Shown: positions 49,644 to 61,372, numbered from the stretch's first letter. The stretch: 64,000 nucleotides of DNA from Rutstroemia sp. NJR-2017a BVV2 (GCA_002946415.1 NJPS01000062.1:310001-374000); one strand, 5' to 3'. The notes: a model not told the origin generated them from the sequence alone. Translations and numbers: made by a program.

Positions 49644-50049
49644 AGGAACTCGGATCAAATCCTCCTCGCCGGAGCTTCGCTTCCTGACTTAAGTCAGGGG
49701 AACAGAAAGATACACTTATATCTCACTTCACCCGGCACCTATGGAAGTTTGTGTAATCTTCATACATCCATACACCCCGCCACCCCAATCACCACCCTAT
49801 CTCATCACCTGAAAGTATGGTAGAGAATCAAAAACTGCAAATAGGATATGATATGATATGTCACATGTTCGTCTGCACTAACGGGGAGTAAACGTGCTTT
49901 TTCATCCTCCGGTCGTCTATTTATCCACTGATTCATATGTACAAGTCCACTCGCTGCATACGGATGTACTATAGCATAGCATAGCATGGCATAGCATAGC
50001 AACTTTGATTTGACCTCCCTCTCCTCCGCCCTACTCCACTTCATTTCAT
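49039..50049. other. Intergenic region with small repeats
   Basis: About 1 kb of shared 3' flank between the converging PMP20 and NDUFA2 genes. It contains a TTGC tetranucleotide array and an ATAGC pentamer cluster at 49970-50001. No gene is seen. Confidence 0.6.
49613..49643 (+). repeat. Tetranucleotide CTTG microsatellite
   Basis: About seven copies of GCTT in an otherwise unremarkable intergenic stretch. Confidence 0.9.
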
Positions 50050-50958
50050 TCATGCCTCGCCCTTAACTAACGTCGTTACTTTGTCTTCAATTTCTTTGTC
50101 GGAGAGACCTACGGAGAGAGAAGTTGTTAGTTGGTGTTGAGTGGAATGGGATGGCTGTTTGCAGATGGGTTTTTGCCCTACACACTTATGCGGGGTGTGT
50201 TTGACTGCTTTTGAGCTTGGAGAGGATGCATGTGCTAGGATTCCTGGGATGTGCGGGGCGGCGATGTGGTCTTCTGGGCTTGCTGTGGTGGTATTGTGAT
50301 GATGGGTTGGAAGAGTCTCTTGAGAACTCAACGCCCTCATTGATCCAACATCCCGATCCGAAGCACAAAGTCTTAGACCCTTACTCCCCCCCTTCCCCCC
50401 TCGATCTCCCCTCAGAACTCTCCCACTAAACCTCTCTCTCTCTCCAATACCCCTCTCTCCTCTTCCCCTCCAAGAATCATAAACCCCTCACAACAAAAAG
50501 AAAGCAGTAGAGTAACCTACCCGTTAAATCCTCACTCCTCTCCCGACCAAACTCATATCTCGCATACACCTTCGGCGACGTCCCCGCCGCTTCGCGCAAC
50601 ATAATCGGCGTATTTGGGTTGTGCTTCTTCATCGTTGGGTAGGTTCTTGCTAGGAAGGATCTATATGTATGTTAGTTTGTGTTTTGTGGAGATATTTTGT
50701 GTAGAGAGCGGGGAGGGGACGGAGGAGGGTGGGAGTTGTTTTGGGTACAGGATGAGGGCGGCGAGGAACAACGAGGTCGGGGTTATAGAAGCGGAAGTGA
50801 TAAATAAATCAAGGAAGAAGAAGCCGCTCAATTGAAGAAGAAACAGTAAATGAGAGAAGCAATCAACCATACCTCGTAGCACCACTATGTTCCGCCGTCT
50901 GACAAAACAGAAACCTAACTTCCTTCAAGGCGTTCGAAAATGCATATTTGGCCGACAT
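50050..50958 (-). CDS. NADH dehydrogenase complex I subunit NDUFA2/B8 (10.5 kDa)
   Basis: Three exons: 50958-50873, 50660-50521 and 50108-50050 (94 aa), with phases 2 and 1 joining. The sequence is diagnostic: MSAKYAFSNALKEVRFLFCQ with TAEHSGATR, then SFLARTYPTMKKHNPNTPIM, LREAAGTSPKVYARYEFGRE and LSDKEIEDKVTTLVKGEA. It is the thioredoxin-like accessory subunit on the matrix arm of respiratory complex I, known in Neurospora as the 10.5-kDa subunit. Like its homologues it has no cleavable presequence. The 412-nt second intron is long. The start lies 537 nt from the divergent pyruvate-carrier start. Confidence 0.95.
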
Positions 50959-51495
50959 CTTGAACTGTAATCCTGTTCCGCGAATCCCTTCCTAATTTTG
51001 CGCAATGGTCCGAGATGTCGTTGTCGCGAGATGCTTTGCGCAATTCTAAAGCTATGGATGTGGTGCTTGTGCTCCAGAAACTGCATATAAAGTCCGAACT
51101 GAATTCCGTACTTTCATAATCAAGCCACATTCTTATTTATGAAAATTTGCATAAGCCACCACGACACCGCCCACGGACTCCGAAGTAGGATTGCACAACA
51201 GAAAGTTGAAAGTTGCCATTCGTTCGTTCAACAAAGTCCCTGATTTCCGGAAGTTAACATATCGAGAGCGAGCTGGGAAAGTATATTGGATTGTTGTAAG
51301 TTTTCTTCTATTTATCTATCTATCTACCTCAACTCCTTGTCCTCATCTGGCATACTTGAGACTGCGAAATAAATTACTCAATTGATATCAACAAACCTGC
51401 TAACTCCGGTCTTCACAGTCTTATTTCCATCCATCTCACTCTCACTCTCAACCAAAACCTCACTTTCCGCAAAACCACACATACACAAGACAGCC
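50959..51495. promoter_or_regulatory. Divergent promoter region shared by NDUFA2 and MPC genes
   Basis: 537 nt between two divergent start codons of inner-membrane mitochondrial proteins. The MPC side is rich in CTCA/CTTTC just before the ATG. No specific binding site is identified. Shared regulation is inference from the arrangement. Confidence 0.45.
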
Positions 51496-52588
51496 ATGTC
51501 CCCCGCAACCCACCTCGTGCGCGCCGCGCGCCCAGCTCTTCGCTTTAACCCGACGTCCAAATTCTCCCCGAAGACCCTCTCCTCCTCCAGCGCTCGCTTC
51601 TCCACTTCCAGCTCGGCAGCGTCGAGTCTCCGCGCCCAGGCCAGCATCCGCCATGCGTGGCAGCGCACAATGATGCAGGGAAAACGGTTCCAGAGCACGG
51701 AGGCGGCGGCGGCGGGAACGGGGGCGACGGCTGCGGGGGCGACGGGCGCGGGGGTCCAGCAGAGTTGGTTTCAGAGGATGTGGGATAGTCCGATTGGGTT
51801 GAAGACGGTGCATTTTTGGTAGGTTTTTGTGTTCTTTTTTTGGTGGTTTTTGTTGGGTTGGCGGTGTTGGGAAGGAGGGCGAGGGGGAAGATTGGAAAAT
51901 TGAACGGTGATGTGAGAGAGAATATGATGGGGATGGTAGACGAATTGTTTGGGGAGAGGGAGGGAGGATTTGGGAAGTGAACGGTGATGGGAGAGGGAAT
52001 GTGATGCGAATGGTATATGATTTGTTTAAGAACCTAAGCTAATACGTCTCTCAATAGGGCACCTGTTATGAAGGTATGAACTATTCTTCATCTCCTACTT
52101 TCCTACACAAACCTCCTCTCGAGCAATTATTCACACATTCTGCTTACTATTCCACAATCGCGATAGAACTGACTCTCTCGGTAGTGGGCACTTGTTATAG
52201 CTGGTATCTCTGATCTTGCTCGTCCTGCGGAAAAGCTCTCTTTGACTCAGAATGCTGCTCTTACTGCTACTGGTATCATCTGGACTAGATGGTGTTTGAT
52301 TATCAAGCCTAGAAATATTCTGTGAGTATACCTTGTCTAGTCCCTCTTCATACCCTCCTACAAGATATTTGCTCCCCCCTCTCATTCTACCCCTCATTCT
52401 ACATCCTCACTAACATCCCAACCCACAGTCTCGCAACCGTCAACTTCTTCCTCGGCATAGTCGGTGTCGTTCAAGTCTCCCGTATCCTTTTGTGGCGCCA
52501 AAGCGAGAAGAATAAATCGGCTCTCGAACAGGTAGAGGATAAAGCCATTGAGGCTAAGGATAAGATCGTCAATGCTGCGAAGGCTTAG
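51496..52588 (+). CDS. Mitochondrial pyruvate carrier subunit (MPC2/MPC3 type)
   Basis: Four exons: 51496-51818, 52058-52073 (a 16-nt microexon), 52185-52321 and 52429-52588 (211 aa). The family hallmark is assembled across the first three exons: PIGLKTVHFW, APVMK, then WALVIAGISDLARPAEKLSL. It continues TQNAALTATGIIWTRWCLII and KPRNILLATVNFFLGIVGVV, giving the usual short hydrophobic helices. The carrier imports pyruvate across the inner membrane as a heterodimer with MPC1. About 90 residues precede the domain, rich in Ser/Ala/Arg with no acidic residue in the first 80 (RFSTSSSAASSLRAQASIRH, then GKRFQSTEAA). This looks like a matrix-type presequence plus linker, although MPC proteins are generally about 120-150 aa. 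A charged helix with KNKSALEQVEDKAIEAKDKI ends the protein. Confidence 0.93.
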
Positions 52589-53090
52589 ATATTGCTCTTA
52601 AGCGTGGTGGTTAAAATGGTCGGGGGGAGGGGGTTATATAGTTATGGACGAACGACTGTGATACTAGGGAAAGGGGGGAAGAATGTGACTATGGCTTCTA
52701 GTGGGACTGATTTGCTGGAGGACGATGGATGATATGGAATAAAACAGGCAGGCAAGCACGTATACGAGCGTGAAATGAATTGAATTGAAATTTGTGCGGG
52801 ATTCTTCCAAACCAAATTGGATTTTTATGCTTGCGCGAGAGGCAGAACTGTGATTCACCAGATTGGGTTAGATGAATGGATAAACGAAGGAGAGCAGAGG
52901 CAGATACAGAAATATTTAGAAAGGTGAAATAAAAAGAAATAAAAATTGCAAAACAGTTAAACTCGGAAACAAAACTCATCTGCGGGAGAAAGGCGTAAAA
53001 ACCAAGTCTCGGACTATGTTTTACCTGGGCGGATAGATATGATACCAAAATCCCCTCTTACGCTTCCTGGGCATCGTCCACTCCAATACC
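52589..53090. other. Intergenic region between pyruvate carrier and kinase genes
   Basis: About 500 nt: 3' flank of the carrier gene and the presumed promoter of the kinase. Nothing coding is seen. Confidence 0.55.
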
Positions 53091-54680
53091 ATGGCACGCT
53101 ACATAAATAATTTCACAAAAGTTCTACCCTTCCCTCCAACGCTGATTTCATCACGACCTCCGGACTCTATTATACCATCCCTTCGGTGCCTCCAAAAGCA
53201 TGAAGCTTGCAGCTTTGTACGGCGGACCTCTACAATGGCCAAAGACCATCACATCAAGTACAACTAGATCAAGGATGTAGAAGCCCTAGAAGGATATACA
53301 CCTAGGGGTTACCATCCTACTATGATTAGAGATATACTACACGGCCGATATCACATTGTTGACAAACTTGGGTTCGGTGGCTACTCAACTGTTTGGCTTG
53401 CCCAAGATACTCATCTCAAGCGATATGTTGCTGTCAAAATAAACATGGCAGACACACTTTCACGCGAGACAAGAGTCCTCAAGGCTCTATGTGCTCCATT
53501 TCCGCCATCTTCCCCTACACAGTCAGGGCGCGAGCTAGTACCTGTGCTACTAGATGAGTTTGAAACCCAAGGCCCTAATGGAAAGCACACCTGTTACACA
53601 GTCACTCCTGCGCAATGTAACCTCAGAGAGATCTCCTTTAGCCGACTCTTCCCTCTTGAGGTTGCTCGAGCACTATCATATGGACTTGTGAAAGCAGTTG
53701 CTTATATCCATTCACAAGGTTTTGTTCATGGTGGTTTGTAATATGATACCTTCCCGTATTGGAGCTAATGTGCTGATGATATGGATGCTTTTTATTTAGA
53801 TATTCATTTAAACAACATTTTGATCAAGCTCCCGTCAAGTTTTGACAACCTTTCTATCGGGCAGTTGTATCAGGAATATGGCGACCCTGAGACTGTCCCA
53901 GTCATACGTTATGATGGGGAACCACTGCCCCCTAACATCCCAGCTAAGGCTGTGGTGCCTCTATTTCTAGGGAAATATGCAGAAAAGTTCACCCTGCCTG
54001 ATGCACAACTGCTCTTAAGCGACTTTGGTGAGGCTTTCGCTCCTGGGTCAGAGATTTGTCTTGGTCGAGACAGTCATACACCACTTGCATTTCGAGCTCC
54101 GGAAGCCAAATTCGAACCACAGGTCCCGCTTTCATACCCCTCCGATATCTGGAGTCTAGCTACAGCGATCTGGGAAATTATTGGAATGAAGGCGATTTTT
54201 AGTACGGATTTTGTACATGAGGATGAAATAGTAGCTCAACATGTTGATGTACTGGGGCCTATGCCCTCGGAATGGTGGCAGTGTTGGGAAGGACAACGTT
54301 TGTTCTTTGATGAGCAGGGAAACCCAACGGAGTCATATCGGAAAAACAGATGGCATTCTCTTGAGGGCTCGTTTGAAATGGGTATTCAAAAATGGAGATG
54401 TAAGTTAGGAGGTGCAATTGATAAGGATGAGAAAACAGCATTTCTAGATTTGATGCGCCGAATGCTGTCATTCCAGCCGGGGGATCGACCGACTGTTGAT
54501 GAGGTGCTTACTTCGGAGTGGATGGTTCAATGGGCACTCCCTGATTACAAGCGCAGTCTATCTTTGTTAGAAGGTTGGTACAATTTCAGCATTTTCTCCC
54601 GACTGATATCTTTGCATCTAATCTTTGAATTTCGAAAACCATATTCTACCATGTCTTGTCATGTGTTCAAGCGTCCGTAA
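53091..54680 (+). CDS. SRPK-like serine/threonine kinase, with in-frame TAG before the kinase domain
   Basis: The catalytic part uses exons 53322-53733 and 53800-54680 (430 aa from the ATG at 53322). Motifs: glycine loop LGFGGYSTVW (about 16-25), YVAVKI with Lys39, catalytic loop HGDIHLNNILIKL (Asp138, the HGD form usual in this fungal SRPK-like group), LLLSDFGEAF, FRAPEA, SDIWSLATAIWEI and GDRPTVDEVLTSEWM. SRPK-like insertions follow the catalytic loop. The kinase fold therefore looks complete. Upstream, the same frame is open from an ATG at 53091 except for one TAG at 53265-53267. Residues after it (IKDVEALEGYTPRGYHP) match the usual lead-in of these kinases. Either the gene carries a nonsense mutation, starts internally at 53322, or removes the stop by an intron (for example 53217-53267, 51 nt). 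The last 40 residues may include an unrecognised intron. Confidence 0.7.
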
Positions 54681-55567
54681 GGAATACATATGTTCTCGCC
54701 GCAAAACACATCGATACTACGGTCCCTACCCAAGGCTATCTCATGAGTTATTGCAAACACCATGATCCTCAACGAAAGATCTGCAGAAAGGAACCAAGCA
54801 GCAGTCCAATACTGAGAATCGAACGAATCTCTGTGAACAATACAGACATTGCCCTCTCAAGCCACCCGATGACAATCCCCCCGATGACGAAGCTGCATAC
54901 CAAACCTCCAGGCAAGTTCCAATATCGAGAGATTCCGCTCTCAACTATCATAACTAATAAGAACCCGAACAGAGATCGATTTTATCTCCAATAGAAACCA
55001 CAACCTTGACTTACCTACAGTCAAGAATCTGCATTACAGGGAGAAAGATCTCGATGGAAGGAGCTGGGGCTCTCAAGGTATGTCTTTTGTGCGATCTCAA
55101 AAGATCAATTCAAATCCATACACATCACTATATCTCACTAGATGAAACATCACACCTTGATCAATTCCTATTATCTTCTAGACTGTAGATTAATCCCAAT
55201 CTAGAACCCCCAGGCTTCTAACCTTAAAGGCAAGAATATACTGTAACAAATATGTATATACTCCATCCCCCGTTCCGTTCCCCCTTCCCTTTCCGAAATA
55301 CAAAGAAATCCATCCATCCAATATTGTATAGAAACTCCATCATCACATTCTAGACCTACAGAGAACCAGTCCCCGTTTCTCATTCTCATTCTCTTTCTCG
55401 CTCTTTCCTTTGCTTGCTATCATTGTACTCATCATACATCATATACCAGCATCCAAGTCGGCACCCCATCACCATTCATATATACAGTTATACAGATTCC
55501 ACTTAGCATCATCATCTCCGCTCTCCTCTAGTCCACAGCAAGAAATGCCGAAACTATCAAACCTGCA
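54681..55567. other. Intergenic region after the kinase
   Basis: About 0.9 kb of 3' flank for the converging kinase and Sel1 genes. A 112-codon frame at 54656-54994 overlaps the kinase end and has no family features. Nothing else is supported. Confidence 0.5.
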
Positions 55568-58500
55568 TCACATGACCAAGCACTCCTCATTATTCTTCGA
55601 CGAAGCGCCCTTGGATCTCGAGATCCTTTCTCTCCCCTTGCTGCTCTGTTTTCCGCCATTTCTCTTCAGGTCCTCTAGCTTCTCTCTTGCTTTGGGGAAG
55701 TTTTGCGCTGTGGAAAGAGATAGGTTAGCGGTGGTTTATCACGGTAAATGTATGGTCGGAAGTACACCAACAGGGGGGAAAAACAATAAACTCGAAATAA
55801 TGGAAAGAAAACCGGGAGATGATGAAAGAGAAGCAATGGAAGAATAAACTAAACATACCAGCAGCCCTCCAATACCACCTCTTCGCATCCTCCAAACTCT
55901 TCGGCGTCCCAATGCCCTCCTCACAATAATACCCCATAGCATACTCCGCCTTCGCCAACTTCGCCATCGCCGCCTTCCTCGCCCACAAATAAGCCTCCGT
56001 ATCACTCTGCTGCAAGATACCCTCATGTCCCGTCAAATACCACCCACTGAGCGCCAACTCGGACTGATGTTCATCCTGGACCGCCGCCTTCGAATACCAC
56101 ATAATACTCTGTCTGGCATCAATCGGCAGACCAAAAAGCCCATATTCATAAGCCTGCCCCAGGCGGAACTGCGAGAACTTGTAACCCAGCTCCGCCGCCT
56201 GCGTGAACAGCTGCAGCGCATAGCCTTCGTCGTGGATGAACGCGCCGTCGCTCGCTTGCGGCGCTTCGTACAGCAGACCGAGTTCGTGTAGCGCGTGCGG
56301 GTTCTCGGGATCGGCGCGCTCGGCGGCGCGTTTGAGCCAGACGACGGCTTCGCGCGGGTTGGTCTGCTGACCGAGGAGTCCTTTTAGTTTTATCATGCCC
56401 ATTTTGTACATAGCGGGGGTGTCGCCTAGCGTGGCGGCGCGGGTGTACCATTGGATTGCCTTCATGGGATCTTTACGGGTTCCGCCGCCTTCGTCGTTGC
56501 CGAGCTCGCAGCATACTGCTGTGCGGTAGGCGGCGCCTGGGTGGCCGAGTTTCGCGGCGCTTTGGTAGAGGGTAAATGCTTCTTTTTCGTTTACTTCGAG
56601 ACCGAGAGCGCCACGGCCGTAGCAATCGGCGAAGTAGAACATAGCTTCTGGATGTTGTTGTTCTCGTAGTTTTTTGAGAACTTTGGTGGCTTCGAAGACA
56701 TACTTTTCACGTGCCTTATTGCGTGCGCGTTGATCTGCGAGTTTGCCTACCAGAACATCGGAAGCTTCGACTAGTTTCTTTACGAAGAGAAGCGGCGTTT
56801 CCTTGTCGTTTGGATTGCCATTCTTGTATTTCAATCGCAATCGATCAATTTCCTCTTGAGTAACTGGTTGTGGTGGAGCTGCTGGAGAGGCAACAGGAGA
56901 AGGACTGGGGACACCAGGAGAAGCGGAATTCATAGGTTGGGTGGGAATAGATTGTTGAGATCCAGGACTGACACCTGCGTAATTGCGAACTGGTGGTGGT
57001 TTGATATTCTGCTGTTGATTTGCGAACGAATTCGGCATTAGACCAGGGCGAACAGGCGGTGCGTGAGGAGGTAATCCGCCTTCCGGAGTAGCTTGCTTAG
57101 GTATATTATTCGGACGACCACCCTGAAACCCTCCGTTTGGCTGATTCTGAAACCCTCCATTTTGCTGATTTTGGAAGCCTCCGTTTTGCTGATTTTGATA
57201 GCTGCCATTCTGTGGAGCTTGGAAACCGCCATTTTGAGGGGCTTGAAATCCACCGTTTTGAGGAGCTTGAAATCCACCATTTTGAGGTGAAGGACCACTT
57301 GGTAAGCCTCCCCCAAAGCCAGGTCTAGGGCCATTACCAAAACCACGGCCAGCCCCTGGAGCTGCCGATGCACTCCTAGGAGGTGGCACGAAAGTCTGTT
57401 CTTGCCCATCATAGGATCCATAACCTTGTCCCTGCGGTGGCCGCTGCTGCTGCTGGTGCGCATCATACTGCGGATTCCCTTGTCCCTGTGGTGGCCTTTG
57501 CTGTTGCGGCGCATCATACTGCGCATTCTGCTGTCCCCAGCCATCTTGGTAGGCTTGTTGGGGCATATCCGGTATTGGCGGCGCATCGCCCGCCATTTCG
57601 AAGACGGCCGTTTGGGGTTGTGCTTGAGCTCGAAAGTCTGGTTGAGATTTGGCGGGCTTCAATTGACGTAGATTTCCGTCCCGCTCATATGACTGCCTGT
57701 TCGTCTGACCCGGTCCAGTTCCTGCTCCAGGTTGAATATGAGCTTCAATCGATGTACCTCTTCTGTGCAATGGCCGTGGGGGAGCCGCGTTGTCAAAGTC
57801 TGGCATTTCAGAAGTACTTGAAAGCGTCCTATTATGTACTGGAGGCGGTGATTCGTAATAAGAATCATAAAAGTCACCGATGCTTTCATTAGCTCCGTGA
57901 TTGTCATAACCACCTGCTGAATAAGCGTTTTCAGGTGGGTACTGGTGTTGGGGTGGTTGTGCAGGTGGCTGGTTTTGATAGGCTCTTTGTGGAGGCGGTC
58001 TTGATCCAGTTGCGGTTGCTGGGCGCACGGGCATACTGCGTCCAATAGGACCGTTATACGGTGCACTCGGTCCAGGTCCGCTCACCGGTGGTAAAGGACC
58101 TCCATTTCCCATTCCCATTGAATTGCTATTATCAGGCATGGTCATACTGCGTTGTGGAGGACCAAAATTACCTCCCCCGTAACCCTGATCATATCCTGGA
58201 TCTCCGTACTCATTTTGCCTCGGTCCGCCTCCGTATCCTGGACCAGGAGGAGGCCCTCTTCTCTGATCGAAATCTTGCCTAGGAGGTCCTTGTGGTGGTC
58301 CTCTGGGCGGACCTCTTCGTTGATCCGGAGGACCCTGGGGTGGTCCTTGAGGCGGGTATCCTCTAGGCATGTTTCTTTGGCTGTCGAGGGACGGTCTGCC
58401 GTAATCGTCTGTTGACATGCCTCGCTGCGGGTATCTATCCTGGCTTCCTTTGCTTCCTGCAGTTCTAGGTCGACCAGAAGGAGGCGCAGAAGGGGGGCTT

Positions 58501-59303
58501 GAGATATCTATTTCGCCCAGCCTTTTGGCCATATCCTGCTCCTCCGACAGTGCAGTTTTCTTTTTCGATCCTGGGAAAGATGGAAACGGACTGTCCCATG
58601 ACGTTTCTGGTGATCTTGGAGGGGTTACTAAAGGTTTTCGTGGTCGTTGTTGTGCTACATAACATTAGCACTGTGATACACATTTTGGTTAACAAACTCT
58701 ATGTTACTTACGTGAAGGCTTCGTAGGTCCATCCATTGGCCTTCCAAGTCCATTCGCAGGACCACCATTGGGAGGGCCTCCTCTACCTTGCGGTCCTCCA
58801 AATCCACCCCGATCTGGTGGAGGCCTTTGCATTCCTCTACCATTCGGTCCCGGTCCACCTCCTCTCGGGGGCATTCCTCCTCCCCTATCATTTTCGTGGT
58901 AATCCTGCTGCGGGGGATAGTTCTGATTCTGTGGCGGATAACCTCGTCCACCGCCGTTCATATCCGGTGGATAGCCTCTACCGCGCCCATTCATTGGGGG
59001 GCCATAACCTCCTCTTCCTCCTCCTCCTCCTCCACCACCACCCATATTCCCATAACCACCCCCGCCGTTCATGTTTCCCCTCCCTCCTACCTTCATATCC
59101 TGATATCCTCCATTGTAGTCTTGTCCATAGCCATGGTTGTAGTCGTCGTAACCGTATCCGTCTTGGCCATATTCATCATAACCGTCCTGTGAATATTGTT
59201 GCCCGGAATCTTGCGAATAACCTTGCGCAGGTATCGGCCTTTGCGCAGCTCGTCCGTTATACGGTCGCTGTGGTTGCTGATAATAACTCTGATCGTATGC
59301 CAT
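55568..59303 (-). CDS. Sel1-repeat chitin synthase regulator, Skt5/Chs4 type, with C-terminal CaaX
   Basis: Three exons: 59303-58712, 58654-55859 and 55707-55568 (1175 aa), GT-AG with phase 1 throughout. Residues 1 to about 780 are low complexity: Tyr/Gln/Gly repeats, PPxMNGRGRGYPP-type runs, a basic stretch with SPFPSFPGSKKKTALSEEQ, and seven octapeptides of the NGGFQAPQ/NGGFQNQQ kind. From about 790 to 1129 lie about seven Sel1 repeats: AMFYFADCYGRGALGLEVNE, AAYRTAVCCELGND, AMYKMGMIKLKGLLG, ALHELGLLYEAPQA, SQFRLGQAYEYGLFG, SELALSGWYLTGHEG and AEYAMGYYCEEGIGT. The last exon is basic and ends CLVM, a CaaX prenylation box. Sel1 repeats plus CaaX describe Skt5/Chs4, the membrane-anchored activator of class IV chitin synthase, and S. 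pombe Nif1. Which subtype is uncertain. Confidence 0.88.
57121..57284 (-). repeat. 24-bp coding tandem repeat (octapeptide NGGFQxxQ)
   Basis: Seven in-frame 24-bp units inside the Sel1 gene encoding NGGFQAPQ (three copies), NGSYQNQQ, NGGFQNQQ, NGGFQNQP and a partial copy. Confidence 0.9.
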
Positions 59304-61372
59304 GACTGTGTCTGGTGAGTGCCCCAACCAGCTCCTCGTTGCTCTCAATGCCTTGGCGCAAAATCTCTACGAAAGTAAACAATACCTCAAGAATATTTAA
59401 GCCATCCAACCAATGCGCACTGCGACTCTGCTGTCCTTTTCCCCTTGAAAATTCGAATAACCGTAGAAAGTCCGGTCAATGAGACGAACTGTTGTTGCCA
59501 AAGGAGCGCGAATGATCAATGTTTCGGAAGGATCCCGCTGTCTGGACTGGTTGTTGTATTACCACAATTCGAGTTTGAGGATTGCGTAACTATTTTCGAG
59601 CGCGGGTTTTCTCAATTCCGTATGAAAATAAGGGCAGGAATCCGATCGTATGTCGCGGCCAATAATATACAATATCAATATGTCGGATTGTGCAAAAGGT
59701 TGTTTAGATTCGAGGCCGCAGCTCATTAAAGAATGCCTTCTGACGAGTAGTAGAGTGCGATCATCCAGAGAATGTGGAGTGGGGGCGCGCTAACAATATG
59801 TGGTGCTCGGCGGTCGGGTACTCATTAACGGGCGGCGGGAATTGTTGTTATTTACCAGAGTACTGCCGCTATTGCTGCGCCTGTCTCTGCCTCAGATGGA
59901 CATTCGGACGGGCAATAGTAATAGATCAGTATTAAGTTTCGTGAATGCTTTTGTTGTTGTTTCTGTTGTTGTAGTTTGGCTGCTGTGATAGTCGATATCT
60001 AGATCTTGTTGGCAGGTGGAATACCAATCGTCTCGTGCAGCTATTTTGGTAGAAACCGTATTTGAATTGAAAAACGCCTGCTGGCCTCTAGACCTTCCCA
60101 GACCAAATTCTATTCGTCTGTTGTGAATGGTGCTTCCAAGGAAGTGTATGGATATTCTTCTGATTCAGCAGATTCGTCTCCCTCTTCATGCGAAATCCGT
60201 GTGTCTACGAAGTAAGAGATAGTAGCATGAAAGGGGAGCTGTGATTTAATTAAGGGTGTTTGGCATAAAAGCATTGATATGAACTTTGGGGCGGCGTCTG
60301 CTCTGCTGCTGTCATTCTTTCTGGCGTGTTACATATACGACAAGGGGGCCTTCCCACGCTGAGGCATGCTTAAGTCAGGTCCGGGAGAACAACGATTGGC
60401 TAACAAGCCAATCTAGATATAGAAAACCTACTCCACGAAATCCACGAGACCCGCAATACCAAGGCAAATAACAGAAACATGGCGGTGCTAGGCGCAGTTA
60501 GTTATCCGGATCTTGTGATGTATTCGCTCTCTTTGCTCTCTTCCAGTGATGTCAAATTCAGCTCGTGGCAAGTTATCTCCCAAGACTTCGAGGTTTCGTA
60601 ATCATCATAGATTCATGGCCATTGAATGGATGCCACTGAAATAAGTTGCTAGGAATATTGTGCGCTTATTGTCTAGTCTTACTCATAAGTTGCGACAGAA
60701 ATGAGGTTATTTGGTCGTGGTTAGGCCGGTTGTACAGTACAACGGGATGGCAGGATGGAGTTCTAGTAATAGTATTTGTCGAATTCCTTGGTCTGAACTA
60801 CTCAACTACTGTCAAGGTTACAGCATCGTCCCAGAAACAAGGTCAAGGTTTGAAGCTAGCAAACACGGTAATTTTTGTGTTGCTCACTCCCTTCGTCGAA
60901 AGACCATACGTGTGAGAATCTCCCTTCGCCAAAGGCCTAGCATACATGTGAGAATGTCAGAAGCTGGCCATTCCTTCCAGTAAGTCATTCAGCAGTACCG
61001 CACAGCGGGACAGCATAAGAGAGCATAAGCCGCCATCTAATGCGCACAGATAGCCAGACAAGTCTCATGTAATGCCGAACCAGTTCGGCTTAGAAGTTCC
61101 CAATGCCTCCATACCTTAATCTCATGCATGAACATCAAATCCCAAACTTCTGATTTGTCTCTCCTTACAAAATCACCAGCCACATTTAGCTTCTCCGCAA
61201 ACACAGCCATTCCACAATCAGCTTCAGCCACACTGGGAAAATCATCACATCATCGACAAATTATCGCCAGTATTCTTTGATCTCGTATGCTATCCAAACA
61301 GCGCAATCCACCATCACAGCAATTGAGTTCTGACTTTGACCAAACACTCACCTCAGACAAGTCTAAGTCAAG
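59304..61372. other. Divergent intergenic region between Sel1 gene and CBP4
   Basis: About 2.1 kb with no supported gene. It holds both promoters. TACGAAGTA occurs at 60205-60213. Two copies of a CGTGTGAGAATCTC/CATGTGAGAATGTC block lie near 60908 and 60945. Confidence 0.55.
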
